Source: Candidatus Uhrbacteria bacterium
Lineage (GTDB): Bacteria > Patescibacteriota > Patescibacteriia > UBA9934 > GWF2-40-263
Reading direction: 5' to 3'
Length of the DNA: 41,583 bases
Assembly (NCBI GenBank): GCA_016188425.1
Contig: JACPHX010000023.1
Location: 1-41,583, forward strand
How positions within the stretch are numbered: position 1 is the first letter of the stretch; the number at the start of each line of letters is the position of its first letter. The position numbers were made by a program, and so were the translations under genes. The notes beneath the pieces were generated by a model. It was not told the origin of the DNA, ran no database searches, and was given only the letters and a program-made list of their open reading frames with translations. Shown piece by piece: positions 17,501-27,360 of this stretch.

Positions 17501-18967
17501 TTACAGCAACGGGGTCTTGCGTGGTGTCCAGCTCCCCGCGAGGCGGATGAACGGATTGGGGTAGCGGAGAAAGGTGACACCGAACTGGGCTTTAAAGCGC
17601 GAAAAACCTTCCCATTCTTTTGGGTCAGTGGGGCCACGGAAAAGGTCGAAGTCTAAAAACCGGATACCGCTCTGTTTCGTTTCCTCAAACCAGAGGGAGA
17701 CGAGGCCCACACCAACGGGGTCTTTTTTAGCATGATCTTTGATGAAAGAAAGCATGTGGATCGACTGGAATAACTCGGGGATGTCCAACGAGGCAAACCC
17801 GGCGTCGATGGCGCCCGTCGCCCGTCGCTGCAACAGGGTGAGGTGCAAGAGGGAACCGTGTGCCGTCGCTTTTTTCTTTAGTATGCCGATATGCAAATCC
17901 TTCACTGCCTCGCGCATCTGGCATCGTCGATAGGCGTCGATGAATACCTCAAGGGATGCCGGTTTTTCTTCCCATTCTTTCTGCCTCGTGCGCCATTGTT
18001 TGAGATGCCGCCTGGCATGAGACGACCAGGCGTGAGTCGGGTCCGATGAACCTCGTACATCGACAAAACCAGAGAGTCCCGTGTTCATCTGGATGGGGGA
18101 CCGCCACCATCCTCGTGGCGTGTCTGTCCGGCGGATCGGCTGCCAGATAACGAGTCGTTTCGGTCCTGCCGGATCGATGACCGGCTCTGTATCACCGATG
18201 AACCGGTCGCTGATGAAGCCGTGGACGCGGCGGCGGACGCCAGGGAGGGCGGAGGAGCCGATGAGTTCTTTCTGTTTGTCGTTGCGGCAATCACGCGTGA
18301 GAAATTCGAAGCGGCTGCGGAACGGGGCGTAACCGTCGGGGAGCGGGTCGCCGACCGTGCCGGCGCCGAATGGGCGGAAGGAGGCGACGAGGTTCACGCC
18401 GACGGTCCAGGAGGATTGATGGGAGAAAAAAAGCCTCGCCGTTTCGATGAGATCGGTTTGCCTGTAGGCGTTGAGCAGCAAGTATCCATCGCGGGCGAGA
18501 AGCGGGCGCAAGAAACGAAAGAAGGAATCGGTCTTTGCCGTGGCGGGGGTCGAGGAACCACAATACAGATCAAAAAGCACAAGATCGTATGGGTCTTTAA
18601 GGGTCGGAACAATTGCGGTCGCGTCGCCGACGAGGATTTTCAATGCGTTCGTCTTTGCTCCCGTGTGCAACTCTTGCACGAGTTGCACCATCACCGGATC
18701 CCATTCGATCGCTTCGATGCGACCGCCAGGGAAACGGCGTTGGAGGGTTGTGATGCTTGACCCGGTTCCTAACCCGAGCATCAGGATCCGCTTCACGCCG
18801 GCGCACTTGGGGACGCGATTCAAGGATTGCTTCCACAAGTCCCGAATATACCAAGAGCTCTCGTGATGCCCATTGACGAGGACGCTCCACTCGCCCAGGA
18901 GACGGCGGCAGGTGATGAGCCCGTTCAACTGGGATGGGTACGTTCGTATTTCATGAAACCAGCTCAT
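17501..18967 (-). CDS. fusion: spermidine-synthase-like SAM methyltransferase (N-term) + FemAB/GNAT-like acyltransferase domain (C-term)
   Basis: ILMLGLGTGSSITTLQRRFPGGRIEAIEWDPVMV...DPYDLVLFDLYCG; C-term VGLVSLWFEETKQSGIRFLDFDLFRGPTDPKEWEGFSRFKAQFGVT. Confidence 0.7.
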   Translation of the reverse strand: MSWFHEIRTYPSQLNGLITCRRLLGEWSVLVNGHHESSWYIRDLWKQSLNRVPKCAGVKRILMLGLGTGSSITTLQRRFPGGRIEAIEWDPVMVQLVQELHTGAKTNALKILVGDATAIVPTLKDPYDLVLFDLYCGSSTPATAKTDSFFRFLRPLLARDGYLLLNAYRQTDLIETARLFFSHQSSWTVGVNLVASFRPFGAGTVGDPLPDGYAPFRSRFEFLTRDCRNDKQKELIGSSALPGVRRRVHGFISDRFIGDTEPVIDPAGPKRLVIWQPIRRTDTPRGWWRSPIQMNTGLSGFVDVRGSSDPTHAWSSHARRHLKQWRTRQKEWEEKPASLEVFIDAYRRCQMREAVKDLHIGILKKKATAHGSLLHLTLLQRRATGAIDAGFASLDIPELFQSIHMLSFIKDHAKKDPVGVGLVSLWFEETKQSGIRFLDFDLFRGPTDPKEWEGFSRFKAQFGVTFLRYPNPFIRLAGSWTPRKTPLL

Positions 18968-19135
18968 ATCCTTCCAAGGATAGATGTTCCGCAGGACGAT
19001 CGCAAACAGACGCTCGCCCTGCAGACATTCATTCGTTCTTCAGGAATCTTCTGGTATGCTCTGTGGAATGGGTGTATCCAAGGGGGAGTCACGGACACCA
19101 GATGAAACAAAGATACACAGAAAATACCACAACGT

Positions 19136-19651
19136 ATGCGGCTCCCCATCCGAAAATCAGAGCAACTCGCCTCCACCAAGGTCGTTGATGACCAGTACCT
19201 TACTCCCGAGGCAATCGAGCGTATGAAACGCACCATGAAGCGCCTTATTGATGTTGATCGTGGAGAGGCGGTTGCAGAAGTGCGTCGGACAGGGGAGAAC
19301 GGGGACTTTTCCGAAAACGAGGAATACCAGGCGGCCAAATGGAAGTTGCGCGGAATTAACAACCACATCCTTGTTTTGGAAGATAAGATCAAGCGTGCTA
19401 TTCCCATTCAGCAAGGATCAAACGATGGCAAGATCCGGTTGGGATCTGTCGTGCGCGTCTCGACCGGCGCGACCGGCGGCAAGGAATCCGTCTGGCATAT
19501 CGTCGGCGCGCAGGAAGCGAACCCAGTGCGAGGGAAACTGTCGCATCTGTCGCCGATCGGACAGGCGCTGTTGGGACACAGGGAAGGGGAGGAAGTGACG
19601 GTTCAAGTGAATGGGCGCGAGATGGTTTTTGGGATTAAGGAAGTACGATAG
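19136..19651 (+). CDS. greA: transcription elongation factor GreA/GreB family
   Basis: RRTGENGDFSENEEYQAAKWKLRGINNHILVLEDKI; LSHLSPIGQALLGHREGEEV. Confidence 0.9.
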   Translation: MRLPIRKSEQLASTKVVDDQYLTPEAIERMKRTMKRLIDVDRGEAVAEVRRTGENGDFSENEEYQAAKWKLRGINNHILVLEDKIKRAIPIQQGSNDGKIRLGSVVRVSTGATGGKESVWHIVGAQEANPVRGKLSHLSPIGQALLGHREGEEVTVQVNGREMVFGIKEVR

Positions 19652-19655
19652 AATG

Positions 19656-20581
19656 AAAAGGGGTCAGGTCGTGAATTGACGGTTTTTTCAATTTTGCTAA
19701 GGATTATGGCACGTCCATTGCGCATCGAGCTAAGGGGTGGATTATTCCATGTCACGTCTCGTGGAAACAGAAAAAAGAGGATTTATGAAGATGATTCCGA
19801 CCGGGAGTTATTTTTGTGGAACCTTAATGACGTCTTGAAAACGCACAATTGGATTTGTCACGCGTACTGCCTCATGAACAACCATTACCATTTATTGATC
19901 CAAACGCCGGACGCGAATTTGTCCGCGGGCATGCGTGACCTAAATGGCGAGTACACGCAAATGTACAATCGCATCCACCACACGGTCGGGCATGTGTTCC
20001 AAGGGAGGTTCAAGGCGTTCATCATTGAAAAGGAACCCTATTTTTTAGAGGTGGCGCGGTATATCGTTTTGAACCCTGTTCGATCGCGTTCTGTGCGGCA
20101 TCCATCTCACTGGAAGTGGAGTTCCTATGAAGGAACGGCGTTTTCTAGGCGACCGAACCGTCTGCTGTTTGCAGACGACCTACTGCATTCATTCTCAAAA
20201 GACAAACGCAAAGCGAGGATCCTCTATCGTGCGTTTATCGACGAAGGAATCGGCGGACCTTCCCCATTCAACCGAGCCGCCCATCGTCTCATCCTTGGGT
20301 CCCCGCAGTTCATCAGCGCCATGTGGGAGATCGCGCAGGACGCGGAGGAGAAATGGGAAATACCAAAAACGGAACGGATGATTTCACGCCCGTCGCTCCC
20401 CGATCTCTTCGATGATGTTTCGACGCAAGACGAACGCGATTTGAACATCCGATTGGCGCGCGAGAGAGCGGGTTATTCGCTCTCCGAAATCGCGCGACAC
20501 CTTCACCTTCACCGTTCGACAATTGGCAAGATTTTTCGAGCAAAATAGCAAAAACCGTCAATTCACGACCTGACCCCTTTT
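19656..20581 (+). mobile_element. complete REP-type Y1 transposase element with perfect 32-bp inverted repeats
   Basis: left AAAAGGGGTCAGGTCGTGAATTGACGGTTTTT (19656-19687); exact reverse complement at 20550-20581. Confidence 0.92.
19706..20548 (+). CDS. REP-associated tyrosine transposase (Y1_Tnp/RAYT) with C-terminal HTH
   Basis: ELRGGLFHVTSRGNRKKRIYEDD, NNHYHLLIQTP (HUH), VGHVFQGRFKAF, YIVLNPVRS; C-terminal GYSLSEIARHLHLHRSTIGKIF. Confidence 0.93.
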   Translation: MARPLRIELRGGLFHVTSRGNRKKRIYEDDSDRELFLWNLNDVLKTHNWICHAYCLMNNHYHLLIQTPDANLSAGMRDLNGEYTQMYNRIHHTVGHVFQGRFKAFIIEKEPYFLEVARYIVLNPVRSRSVRHPSHWKWSSYEGTAFSRRPNRLLFADDLLHSFSKDKRKARILYRAFIDEGIGGPSPFNRAAHRLILGSPQFISAMWEIAQDAEEKWEIPKTERMISRPSLPDLFDDVSTQDERDLNIRLARERAGYSLSEIARHLHLHRSTIGKIFRAK

Positions 20582-20596
20582 TGTAGAATCCGAAAT

Positions 20597-20628
20597 CAAA
20601 AACCCGAGGCGCACACCTCGGGTTTTTG
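20597..20628 (-). terminator. intrinsic terminator of typA
   Basis: CAAAAACCCGAGG-CGCACA-CCTCGGGTTTTTG. Confidence 0.85.
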
Positions 20629-20629
20629 T

Positions 20630-20668
20630 CTCATTCCGTCATTCCGCATGCTTCCGTGATCCGTAACG
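20630..20668. repeat. ~9-nt degenerate array (TCATTCCG TCATTCCG CATGCTTCCG TGATCCG TAACGAATTACG)
   Basis: repeat units visible; near-homologous to 36935-36978. Confidence 0.6.
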
Positions 20669-20670
20669 AA

Positions 20671-22467
20671 TTACGCCACTCCGTGTTTCTTCCGCTCATG
20701 TTCTTTCAAATATTTCTTGCGGATGCGGATCGTTTTTGGTGTGACCTCGACGTACTCGTCGTCATCAATGTACTCGAGCGCCTGCTCAAGTGACATATCC
20801 AAGGGGGGCGTGAGCTTCGTGAGCGCTTCGGCTCCTGCAGAGCGGATGTTCGTCTGCTTCTTTTCGCGGATCGGGTTCACGACCATGTTCTCTTTCATGC
20901 TAAGGCCGATGACCATCCCTTCATAGACCTTCACGGCCGGGCCGACGATCAACGGACCGCGTTCCTGGAGGCTCTCCAGGGAGTAAGGGGTCGTGACGCC
21001 ATCGAAACCGGAGATGATGGAACCGGTCTGGCGCCGCTCGATCTCGCCGGTGAACGGGGCGTAATGGGAGAACTGGTGGGCGAAAATTCCTTCGCCTCGC
21101 GTCTGGGTCATGAACGTCGTTCGGTACCCGAGAATGCCGCGGGTGGGGATCGTGTATTCCAACCGAGTCACGCCGTTTTCCGAGCCCATCTTTACCATCT
21201 CGCCGCGGCGGCGGCCCAAACTCTCGATGACCGGACCCACGACGGCATCGGGCACGTCGATGACGACAGTCTCGATTGGTTCCAATGTAACGCCGTTCTC
21301 TTCTTTGAGGACGACTTTGGGCTGGCCAACTTGGAGCTCGAACCCCTCGCGGCGCATCTGCTCGATGAGGATTGCCAGATGCATTTCACCGCGGCCGCTC
21401 ACCGTGAATACGTCGGAGCTTTCAGGAAATTCAATCTGCAAACCCACGTTGATTTCCAGCTCTTTGTGGAGACGGTCGCGGATCTGGCGCGAGGTCACCA
21501 GCGACCCTTCGCGGCCGGCGAAAGGGGAGTTGTTCACCATGAAGTCCATCTTGAGCGTCGGCGGGTCGACGGCGATGCTTGGCAATGGTTCTGCATTCGG
21601 ATCCTCGCAGACCGTATCGCCCACCATGATGTCTGGGATGCCGGCGATCTGGACGATGTCGCCCGCTTCCGCTTGAGCGACCTCGATCTTTTTGAGCCCG
21701 CGGTGGGTGTAAAGTTTCGTGATCTTGTGGGTGGTGCGGACGCCGTCTGGCTTGATCATCGTCACCTTCATCCCGTCCATGAGCGTTCCTTCGTAGATGC
21801 GACCGACGCCGAGACGGCCGACGAAATCGTCGTACTTCAAGTTGGCGGGCTGCATGCGCATGGGGACGTCCAACTTGTGAGGAGCGGAAGGGACGGTTTC
21901 TAGGATCAGGTCGAACAACGGTTGGAGATCCTTCTTCTCGTCCGTGAGGTTGCGTATCGCAACGCCCTCGCGGGCGATGGCGTAGATATGTTTGAAATCA
22001 AGCTGGGCTTCCGTGGCGCCCAGCTCGACGAACAAATCGAAAATCATGTTGTGCACGACATCCGGGCGGGCGGTCGGTTTGTCGATCTTGTTGATGACGA
22101 CGATCGGCTTCAAACCAAGTTGGAGCGACTTGCGCAGCACGAAACGCGTCTGCGGCATCGGGCCTTCGTACGCGTCGACGAGCAAAAGGACGGAGTCGAC
22201 CATGCGCAGGACACGCTCGACCTCGGAACCGAAGTCCGCGTGGCCTGGGGTGTCGACGATGTTCACCTTGATATCGCCAAGCATGATGGCCGTGTTCTTG
22301 GCGTAGATTGTGATTCCACGTTCCTTTTCCAGCTCGTTGGAATCCATGACTCGCTCCTCGATCACTTCGCGTTCGGAGAACGTTCCGGATTGCTTAAGCA
22401 TGGCATCGACGAGCGTCGTCTTGCCGTGGTCTACGTGCGCGATGATAGCGATGTTGCGGAAGTCCAT
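20671..22467 (-). CDS. typA: translational GTPase TypA/BipA
   Basis: [53 protein letters not shown]; 598 aa full length. Confidence 0.97.
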   Translation of the reverse strand: MDFRNIAIIAHVDHGKTTLVDAMLKQSGTFSEREVIEERVMDSNELEKERGITIYAKNTAIMLGDIKVNIVDTPGHADFGSEVERVLRMVDSVLLLVDAYEGPMPQTRFVLRKSLQLGLKPIVVINKIDKPTARPDVVHNMIFDLFVELGATEAQLDFKHIYAIAREGVAIRNLTDEKKDLQPLFDLILETVPSAPHKLDVPMRMQPANLKYDDFVGRLGVGRIYEGTLMDGMKVTMIKPDGVRTTHKITKLYTHRGLKKIEVAQAEAGDIVQIAGIPDIMVGDTVCEDPNAEPLPSIAVDPPTLKMDFMVNNSPFAGREGSLVTSRQIRDRLHKELEINVGLQIEFPESSDVFTVSGRGEMHLAILIEQMRREGFELQVGQPKVVLKEENGVTLEPIETVVIDVPDAVVGPVIESLGRRRGEMVKMGSENGVTRLEYTIPTRGILGYRTTFMTQTRGEGIFAHQFSHYAPFTGEIERRQTGSIISGFDGVTTPYSLESLQERGPLIVGPAVKVYEGMVIGLSMKENMVVNPIREKKQTNIRSAGAEALTKLTPPLDMSLEQALEYIDDDEYVEVTPKTIRIRKKYLKEHERKKHGVA

Positions 22468-22477
22468 AGGGAAAGGA

Positions 22478-22602
22478 TGACAAAGGTAACAGAGGTTACA
22501 GAGGCGAACAGAGGTTGAGGAGGTTAAACATTGATCGGATAAAGAAGGTTCCTTCCTTATCCTCTGTCATCCTCTGTAGCCTCCGTCTACCTTCACTTAC
22601 AG
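22478..22602. repeat. facing ~9-nt arrays, core CAGAGG / CCTCTG
   Basis: GGTAACAGAGGTTACAGAGGCGAACAGAGGTTGAGGAGGTTA ... TTATCCTCTGTCATCCTCTGTAGCCTCCGTCTACC. Confidence 0.75.
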
Positions 22603-22708
22603 TTGCCGAAGGATAACAGGAAAATGATTCGTTGGTCAACATTTGCCCATTAAGTCATTTGCCCCTATTTTTCCCTTCGAGTAAAATGCGGCCAGTCATA
22701 AAAAACCT

Positions 22709-23413
22709 ATGAAAATATCCACACCTTTGATCGTGGGCGCTGTCTTGATTGCCGGATCGATTTATATCGTCTCTGCCCGCACGGATACCCCGAAAGGAGC
22801 GCAGAAAGAGGAACCAACCCCCGTAGTCTTAGAGGAGAAAGCTCCGGCGGCAAAAGAGGAGATAAGCGGTTCTGGTACCTTCGCGCTCGATACGGCCGCG
22901 AGCGTCCTCCATTGGGTAGGACGCAAGCCCGCATTTATCGATTATCTGGATCGCGGCACCGTGGATCTTTCAAGCGGCGAGTTGACGCTCAAGGATGGCA
23001 CCGTCACGGCTGGGACATTTACGATCGACTTCACGACGATCGCGGTCGATTCCACCGGCAAGAACGCGGGGGAGACGATGCTCGCCGCCCATCTCAAGTC
23101 CAAAGATTTCTTTGAGGTGGAAACCTACCCGACCGGCACGTTCACGCTGGATTCCATCAAAAAAATCGAGGGTGAAATGCTGTACGAGGTCACCGGCAAC
23201 CTGACGGTGAAGGGGATTACGCGTCAGGTGACGTTCCCGGCCACGATCTACAAGCAGGGAAATGCGCTGCGCGCGCAAGCGCAGACGCAGCTGGACCGGT
23301 CAAAGTGGAACATCAAGTACAACTCCGGTTCCTTCTTCAAGAACCTTGGCGAAAAGATCATCGACGACCAGTTCCTCCTCACGCTGGACCTGGTGGCGCT
23401 CGCGGAGAACTAA
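22709..23413 (+). CDS. YceI-family protein with N-terminal TM/signal anchor
   Basis: FALDTAASVLHWVGRKP...GTFTIDFTTIAVDS...HLKSKDFFEVETYPTGTFT...GNLTVKGITRQVTFPA. Confidence 0.9.
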   Translation: MKISTPLIVGAVLIAGSIYIVSARTDTPKGAQKEEPTPVVLEEKAPAAKEEISGSGTFALDTAASVLHWVGRKPAFIDYLDRGTVDLSSGELTLKDGTVTAGTFTIDFTTIAVDSTGKNAGETMLAAHLKSKDFFEVETYPTGTFTLDSIKKIEGEMLYEVTGNLTVKGITRQVTFPATIYKQGNALRAQAQTQLDRSKWNIKYNSGSFFKNLGEKIIDDQFLLTLDLVALAEN

Positions 23414-23482
23414 CCCACTGATAAAACGCGTCCGCGTCCTGTAGTGGAAAGATATTTGAAGGATCGCAGACCGCTGCCACCT

Positions 23483-24058
23483 ATGAAACAACTATTTCTC
23501 TTTGTGTTGCTCCTGCCTCTGTCTGGATTCGGCTGCCCTGCGGCGAAACCAGCGGCTCCCAGGCCTGCCGCGCAAGCCCCGGCCATCCCGCCCACGGTCA
23601 CGATCCCGGTGGCGGAAGGAACGACGGAAATGAAAAGCCAGCGCTTCACCGTGACGGATGCGAATGCACAGATACAAGTCCCTGCCGCGGACGTAACCGT
23701 AAAGGACGCGCAAGGAAACGAGGTTCCTCTCCTTTCGCCCGGGGCCAGCGGAGTCTATCAACCCTATTCCACCGCGGCTCTCGCGGCGGCGCGCGCGCGC
23801 GGCGACAAAGTGGTTCTCTTTTTTCATGCCGCCTGGTGCCCCTACTGCCAAGCGGCGGATAAGGCATTCACAACCAACGAGAGCGAGCTTCCCAAGGGCG
23901 TCACCCTGCTCAAGGCCGATTACGATACGGAGCAGAATCTGAAAACCCAATTCGCCATTTCCTACCAACACACGTTTGTTCAAATAGACGCCGATGGAAA
24001 CGTGTTGTCAAAATGGAGCGGAGGTGATATTCCAGAGTTGGAACAATACCTCAAATAA
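23483..24058 (+). CDS. thioredoxin-fold lipoprotein
   Basis: lipobox LSGFGC; VVLFFHAAWCPYCQAADKAF; downstream HTFVQIDADGNVLSKWSGG. Confidence 0.85.
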   Translation: MKQLFLFVLLLPLSGFGCPAAKPAAPRPAAQAPAIPPTVTIPVAEGTTEMKSQRFTVTDANAQIQVPAADVTVKDAQGNEVPLLSPGASGVYQPYSTAALAAARARGDKVVLFFHAAWCPYCQAADKAFTTNESELPKGVTLLKADYDTEQNLKTQFAISYQHTFVQIDADGNVLSKWSGGDIPELEQYLK

Positions 24059-24063
24059 TCGCT

Positions 24064-24681
24064 ATGGAAAGACAACCCCTGTACGCGCTCTCCGCTGCCG
24101 GCCTGGCACTCGCCGCCGCAACGGGATGGTATTATCTTTCTCCGGCCTCTTCCTCACGGGCAGGCCAGGAGCAATCCGCCAATACGCTCCGGGTGGAAAA
24201 TTTAGCGTTGCGTCCTGCCACGATTGAAGAAACCAGCTTCTCGCGCGGGCTGGAGAATTTATCTCCGGAATCGCTCGCCCAATTCGAAACGCAGATGAAG
24301 GAGCTCGCCGCCATCGAAATCATCGCGTCAGAGGACATGCCCGGCATCCCGTCAACCCGCATCGCGACGCACGACGGTTCGTTCACGGCGTATGCGGAGC
24401 CCGCGTCTGGCCGTGGCTATGTGCTTCAAACAGAAACAGGACGATCGTTGTACCTGGATGGGTTCGAGACCCCCAATGGCCCCAATCTTCATCTTTATCT
24501 CGCAAAAGATCTGACCGGCCGCGAGTACTACGATTTGGGCGCCCTCCGTGCAACCAAGGGGAACGTGGGTTACCCCCTCGATGCGGAGATCAATGTCGAC
24601 GAGTACCCCTACGTATTGATTTGGAGCGTCCCGTTCCGCGTCCTATTTGGGTCGGCGCTGTTGTCAGCGACGGAGAAGTAA
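24064..24681 (+). CDS. DM13-domain protein
   Basis: LYLDGFETPNGPNLHLYLAKDLTGREYYDLGALRATKGNVGYPLDAEINVDEYPYVLIWSVPFRVLFGSALL. Confidence 0.8.
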   Translation: MERQPLYALSAAGLALAAATGWYYLSPASSSRAGQEQSANTLRVENLALRPATIEETSFSRGLENLSPESLAQFETQMKELAAIEIIASEDMPGIPSTRIATHDGSFTAYAEPASGRGYVLQTETGRSLYLDGFETPNGPNLHLYLAKDLTGREYYDLGALRATKGNVGYPLDAEINVDEYPYVLIWSVPFRVLFGSALLSATEK

Positions 24682-24727
24682 GGGGAGGCGGGAGAGAGAG
24701 TGGAGTCTGCCTTCTACCTTTTACTTT

Positions 24728-25525
24728 CTACTGCCCCTTCCAACTCGCCATCAATACATTCGGCACCGCTGTCAATGAGTCGATGGTCTCCTCGAAGGAT
24801 CCGGTCTGAACGGACAATCCTGTCGATGGGCCGCCATCGAGGTTTACGACCTCGGTCCAATCTACCCCCATCTTGGGGAGGAGATGGGAGAGTGCGAAGA
24901 GGGTAAGCGGGGAATCGGACACAACGCCGACATACGCATACGTTCCGTCTGTCCCAAGGAACGTGCGTCGTGCCCGCAAGCCGGAGTCCTCTGCTACCGC
25001 AGGGGCTCTGTCATACACCAACCAAGGGAACGTTTGGAATATATCGAGGGGGTCTTTGAGTTCTCCTTCTGAATCCATCTTTGTCAGACGAAGCGTTGGG
25101 GAAAGCAGAACCGCGGCCGATTTGTCTAGGTCGAACATTCGGTCACCGATGCGGGTTCCTCGGACGGCAGCGTATCCTGACGGAAGCATATCGTCGTGGA
25201 AATAGACCCCATTGATAACCAGAAAGCCCTCGGGATGGATTGTTTTCCACTCGCGGATGGTGTGCGGGGCGTCTTGCACCAGTCGCAGTTCCGCCTGCGC
25301 GAGTGGCCATCGGTACACCACGGCCCGCACGGTCGCAGCCGCTGGGTCGACGTATCCCAACCGTTCGAGGTATCCGTCGACGGCGATCCATGCGTTGGAA
25401 GGAACCATTGGTTCCTCGATAGGAGGTTGAACAGGCATTTGTGGCAAAACAATCTCCTGGGAAACGGAACCGCATCCGGAGAAGAGCAAGGTCAGCGTAA
25501 GCAAGGGAAAAAGAAGAAATTTCAT
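24728..25525 (-). CDS. phosphodiester glycosidase (NAGPA-like) family lipoprotein
   Basis: lipobox LLFSGC; GFLVINGVYFHDD; VVNLDGGPSTGLSVQTG. Confidence 0.8.
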   Translation of the reverse strand: MKFLLFPLLTLTLLFSGCGSVSQEIVLPQMPVQPPIEEPMVPSNAWIAVDGYLERLGYVDPAAATVRAVVYRWPLAQAELRLVQDAPHTIREWKTIHPEGFLVINGVYFHDDMLPSGYAAVRGTRIGDRMFDLDKSAAVLLSPTLRLTKMDSEGELKDPLDIFQTFPWLVYDRAPAVAEDSGLRARRTFLGTDGTYAYVGVVSDSPLTLFALSHLLPKMGVDWTEVVNLDGGPSTGLSVQTGSFEETIDSLTAVPNVLMASWKGQ

Positions 25526-25590
25526 ACGGGCAAAGTATACCGCATTGTTCTCTGCTCCTGGAGCGCGTATACTAAAGAAAATAAATTCCT

Positions 25591-26364
25591 ATGCCCACCA
25601 TAAAAGAATCTCCCGGCCTTCAGGCCATTGCTACCGCACTCGGAATTCTCTTGGTCGTTTTCGTCGCAGTCCGCACGGTCCAAAGCGCGCTCCAAATCGG
25701 ACAAATCGGGAAACCGATGCCCACCCAGAATGAAATCTCCGTCGATGGAGAGGCGAAGCTGCGCATCACCCCTGATCTTGCCACGATTTCCCTTGGCATC
25801 GAAACGAAGGCGCCGACCGTCGCGGAGGCACAGGAAAAGAATTCAAAGCAATCCAACGCCCTCATCGACAAGCTCGTGGCGGCGGGGCTCGATAAAAAGG
25901 ACGCCCAGCAGGAGAGCTACAACGTGTATGAGGCCTGGGAATGGGACCAGGCAACCCAGACGAACAAAAAAATCGGGTGGAGCGTCAACCAATCTTTGCG
26001 GGTCGATGTCCGTGACCTGCTCAAGGTTCCCGCTGTTCTCCAATTGGCCGGGCAGGCCAATGTCACAAGCATCAGCGGCCCCAACTTCCAAGTAGAGAAT
26101 CCGAATAAATATCGCGAGGAAGCGCGCCGTCTGGCTCTTGAGAACGCTCGGAAAAATGCCAACGAGCTAAGCAAGAACTTGCAAGTGAAACTCGGGGACG
26201 TTCTGGGATATGCGGAATACATAAGTACCGGAGGCGGCGGCCCCTACCCTACGATGGAAAGGGCGGTAGACGGCATGGGCGGAGGGGCTCCTGCGCCGAC
26301 CATCCTTCCAGGCACCGAGGAAATCACCTTTACCGTACAGGTTCGGTACGAGATCATCCGATAA
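25591..26364 (+). CDS. SIMPL-domain (DUF541) protein
   Basis: NEISVDGEAKLRITPDLATISLGIETKAPTVAEAQ...EEITFTVQVRYEI. Confidence 0.9.
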   Translation: MPTIKESPGLQAIATALGILLVVFVAVRTVQSALQIGQIGKPMPTQNEISVDGEAKLRITPDLATISLGIETKAPTVAEAQEKNSKQSNALIDKLVAAGLDKKDAQQESYNVYEAWEWDQATQTNKKIGWSVNQSLRVDVRDLLKVPAVLQLAGQANVTSISGPNFQVENPNKYREEARRLALENARKNANELSKNLQVKLGDVLGYAEYISTGGGGPYPTMERAVDGMGGGAPAPTILPGTEEITFTVQVRYEIIR

Positions 26365-26375
26365 GCGAAGGGACA

Positions 26376-26403
26376 GGAAAAAACGGGGGAACCCGTTTTT
26401 TCC
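26376..26403. terminator. intrinsic (bidirectional) terminator
   Basis: GGAAAAAACGGG-GGAA-CCCGTTTTTTCC. Confidence 0.85.
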
Positions 26404-26419
26404 TTAAAAAAATTCCCCC

Positions 26420-27094
26420 TCATGACGGCGGAGCGGGGGGAAGGCCGAGTGCGTCGGCCATGCGCGAGAGGAGGCGTGCCCTGGCAAAGGACTGAAACGG
26501 CCAATTGGAAGGAAGGCCCGGGATGAAGACGGTGACCTGGCGTTTCCCGTCGGGGAGCAAGGCCCTCTGTCTCCTTGTCAGCGGAACTTTCTCAACTTGG
26601 ATTCGAGCCGATTCCGGAAATCGGTAAATTGCGGGCTCGAACGCGTGTTTTGGAGCTCGGAATTCGATCCGAACGAGCGACAGGTCACGGGGAAAGTGGC
26701 GGGAGCGTTTCGCTTCCTCGGCCCATTGCTCGACCGGAGCCCGTTCTATCAAAAAGTGAATCGGTTTGAGCCGTGCCGCATACGGACGGCTGATGTTCTT
26801 GATGTCCGCCGACAGCGTCTGAATGGAAATCCCCTTGATCTGTCGGAATTCGATGGCGTCCATCGTCCATGCAAACTCGAATTCTTCCGGCAACCACGAT
26901 TGGTTTTTGGGGATATGCTCCAGCGCCGCATCCAGTATGTGCTCCCGCCGCTCTGTGAGCTGCCCGCAGAGGGTCGGTTCTTGGGGCTCGATGCGGATAG
27001 GCCGTTCAGGGAGCAGGGGAAAGACGATGAGTAAGACGGGTGGGGTGGGGGTCTTGGCTTGATGGAACAATCCGTCAGACATGGTTCCGATCAT
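26420..27094 (-). CDS. hypothetical protein
   Basis: ORF convergent to SIMPL gene; start MIGTMSDG (27094) or MSDG (27082); no recognised domain. Confidence 0.6.
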   Translation of the reverse strand: MIGTMSDGLFHQAKTPTPPVLLIVFPLLPERPIRIEPQEPTLCGQLTERREHILDAALEHIPKNQSWLPEEFEFAWTMDAIEFRQIKGISIQTLSADIKNISRPYAARLKPIHFLIERAPVEQWAEEAKRSRHFPRDLSLVRIEFRAPKHAFEPAIYRFPESARIQVEKVPLTRRQRALLPDGKRQVTVFIPGLPSNWPFQSFARARLLSRMADALGLPPAPPS

Positions 27095-27360
27095 AGGCGA
27101 AGTTCCGCATCCGGTCAAGCGTTGTGGTATTATTCCCCGTGTATGCGATGGGTTTTTTGTGTGCGTTTGTGGGTGTTTCTTATCCCAAAGCCCTCGCGCG
27201 GGCTTCCGCCCACGGATATTATTTTTGCCACCGCGTCGGCGGCTGGACCGATCCCCCCTTGATCCTGTGATAACCATCTGCGATCAATACGTGAGTTGTT
27301 TCGATGCAAAAATCGTCGGCATTAAATTAGAAAAAACCGGTCACGCCTTCCTTGGACGCT

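Noticed and set aside
21064-21903. 279-aa plus-strand ORF inside typA
   Set aside because: Antisense shadow of TypA.
27150-27275. small ORF MGFLCAFVGVSYPKALARASAHGYYFCHRVGGWTDPPLIL in a 260-bp intergenic gap
   Set aside because: No RBS, homology or conservation evidence; could be chance. Not called.
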